Notes under the pieces: model-generated
What the model saw: the letters and a program-made list of their open reading frames with translations, nothing else
The model's database searches: none
What the model was told of the DNA's origin: nothing
From: Cyanobacteria bacterium UBA8156
GTDB lineage: Bacteria > Cyanobacteriota > Cyanobacteriia > Pseudanabaenales > Pseudanabaenaceae
Reading direction: 5' to 3'
Length of the DNA stretch: 6,865 bases
NCBI GenBank assembly: GCA_003456125.1
Contig: DMPD01000158.1
Coordinates: forward strand, 1 to 6,865
Program-made: the position numbers and the translations under genes
Shown: positions 6,815 to 6,865 of the stretch, piece by piece
Layout of the letters: every line of letters begins with the position of its first letter
How positions within the stretch are numbered: position 1 is the first letter of the stretch

Positions 6815-6865
6815 TGCCCTCCCCCCCAGACCCTCTCCCAGAGCGAGAGAGGGGAGCCAAGAGAG
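6815..6865. repeat. Purine/pyrimidine-skewed intergenic hairpin at the right edge
   Basis: A pyrimidine-rich run (CCCTCCCCCCC, CCCTCTCC) on the left is answered by a purine-rich run (GAGAGAGGGGAG) on the right. CCCTCTC at 6831-6837 pairs exactly with GAGAGGG at 6847-6853 around a 9-nt loop. This style of C/T-then-G/A hairpin resembles common dispersed intergenic elements in bacteria including cyanobacteria. It is probably cut by the window edge. Confidence 0.45.

Larger units (their letters stand above)
6684..6865. other. Non-coding downstream region, no cas2
   Basis: This 182-nt tail contains no convincing gene. It holds a GC-rich hairpin close to the cas4-cas1 stop, a possible weak copy of the repeat-like element (6731-6757), an AT-rich stretch (about 6784-6813, including TTAATTAA at 6795-6802) and a purine/pyrimidine-skewed hairpin at the edge. 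No cas2-like reading frame starts here. Confidence 0.7.

Noticed and set aside
1..6865. CRISPR-associated transposon (Tn7-like, type I-B)
   Set aside because: No tnsA, tnsB, tnsC or tniQ and no transposon ends are visible, and the presence of cas3 and cas4-cas1 points to an ordinary defence system; such transposons usually lack both.

Overview
The window holds most of a class 1, type I CRISPR-Cas operon of the Myxococcus-Dev ("MYXAN") kind, now usually placed in or near subtype I-B. All genes are on the + strand. The host is very probably a cyanobacterium: the window contains nine perfect copies of the HIP1 octamer GCGATCGC and many near matches such as CGATCGC, in moderately GC-rich DNA.

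Layout. 2-1654 is the helicase part of Cas3, reaching the left window edge, so its true 5' end (and any HD nuclease domain) is not visible. 1639-3219 is the Cascade large subunit (DevT/Csx13, Cas8a1-like), overlapping cas3 by 16 nt. After a 169-nt gap, 3389-4309 is the backbone subunit Cas7 (DevR). 29 nt later, 4339-4965 is Cas5 (DevS). After a 62-nt gap, 5028-6683 is a fused Cas4-Cas1 adaptation protein. The last 182 nt are non-coding and hold two GC-rich hairpins and an AT-rich stretch. No cas6, cas2, transposase or CRISPR array is present; if the system is complete these lie outside the window or elsewhere in the genome.

How the genes work together. Cas8, Cas7 and Cas5, with a Cas6 not seen here, would form the crRNA-guided surveillance complex. 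Cas3 would be recruited to unwind and, with an HD nuclease, degrade the target. Cas4-Cas1, with a Cas2 not seen here, would select, trim and integrate new spacers.

The most unusual feature is not a gene. A 25-nt sequence (23/25 identical, no gaps) occurs once in each of the two large intergenic gaps. It lies just upstream of cas7 (3337-3361) and of cas4-cas1 (4974-4998), ending 27 and 29 nt before the respective start codons. Both copies keep the same small GC-rich hairpin, and one of the two differences falls in its loop. The second copy runs on into GTTGAAC, resembling the usual 3' end of type I-A/I-B CRISPR repeats. These look like solitary CRISPR-repeat-like elements placed in the 5' untranslated regions of cas genes. 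That suggests Cas6 processing of the operon mRNA or crRNA/Cascade-mediated autoregulation. A much weaker third copy may lie after cas4-cas1 (6731-6757).
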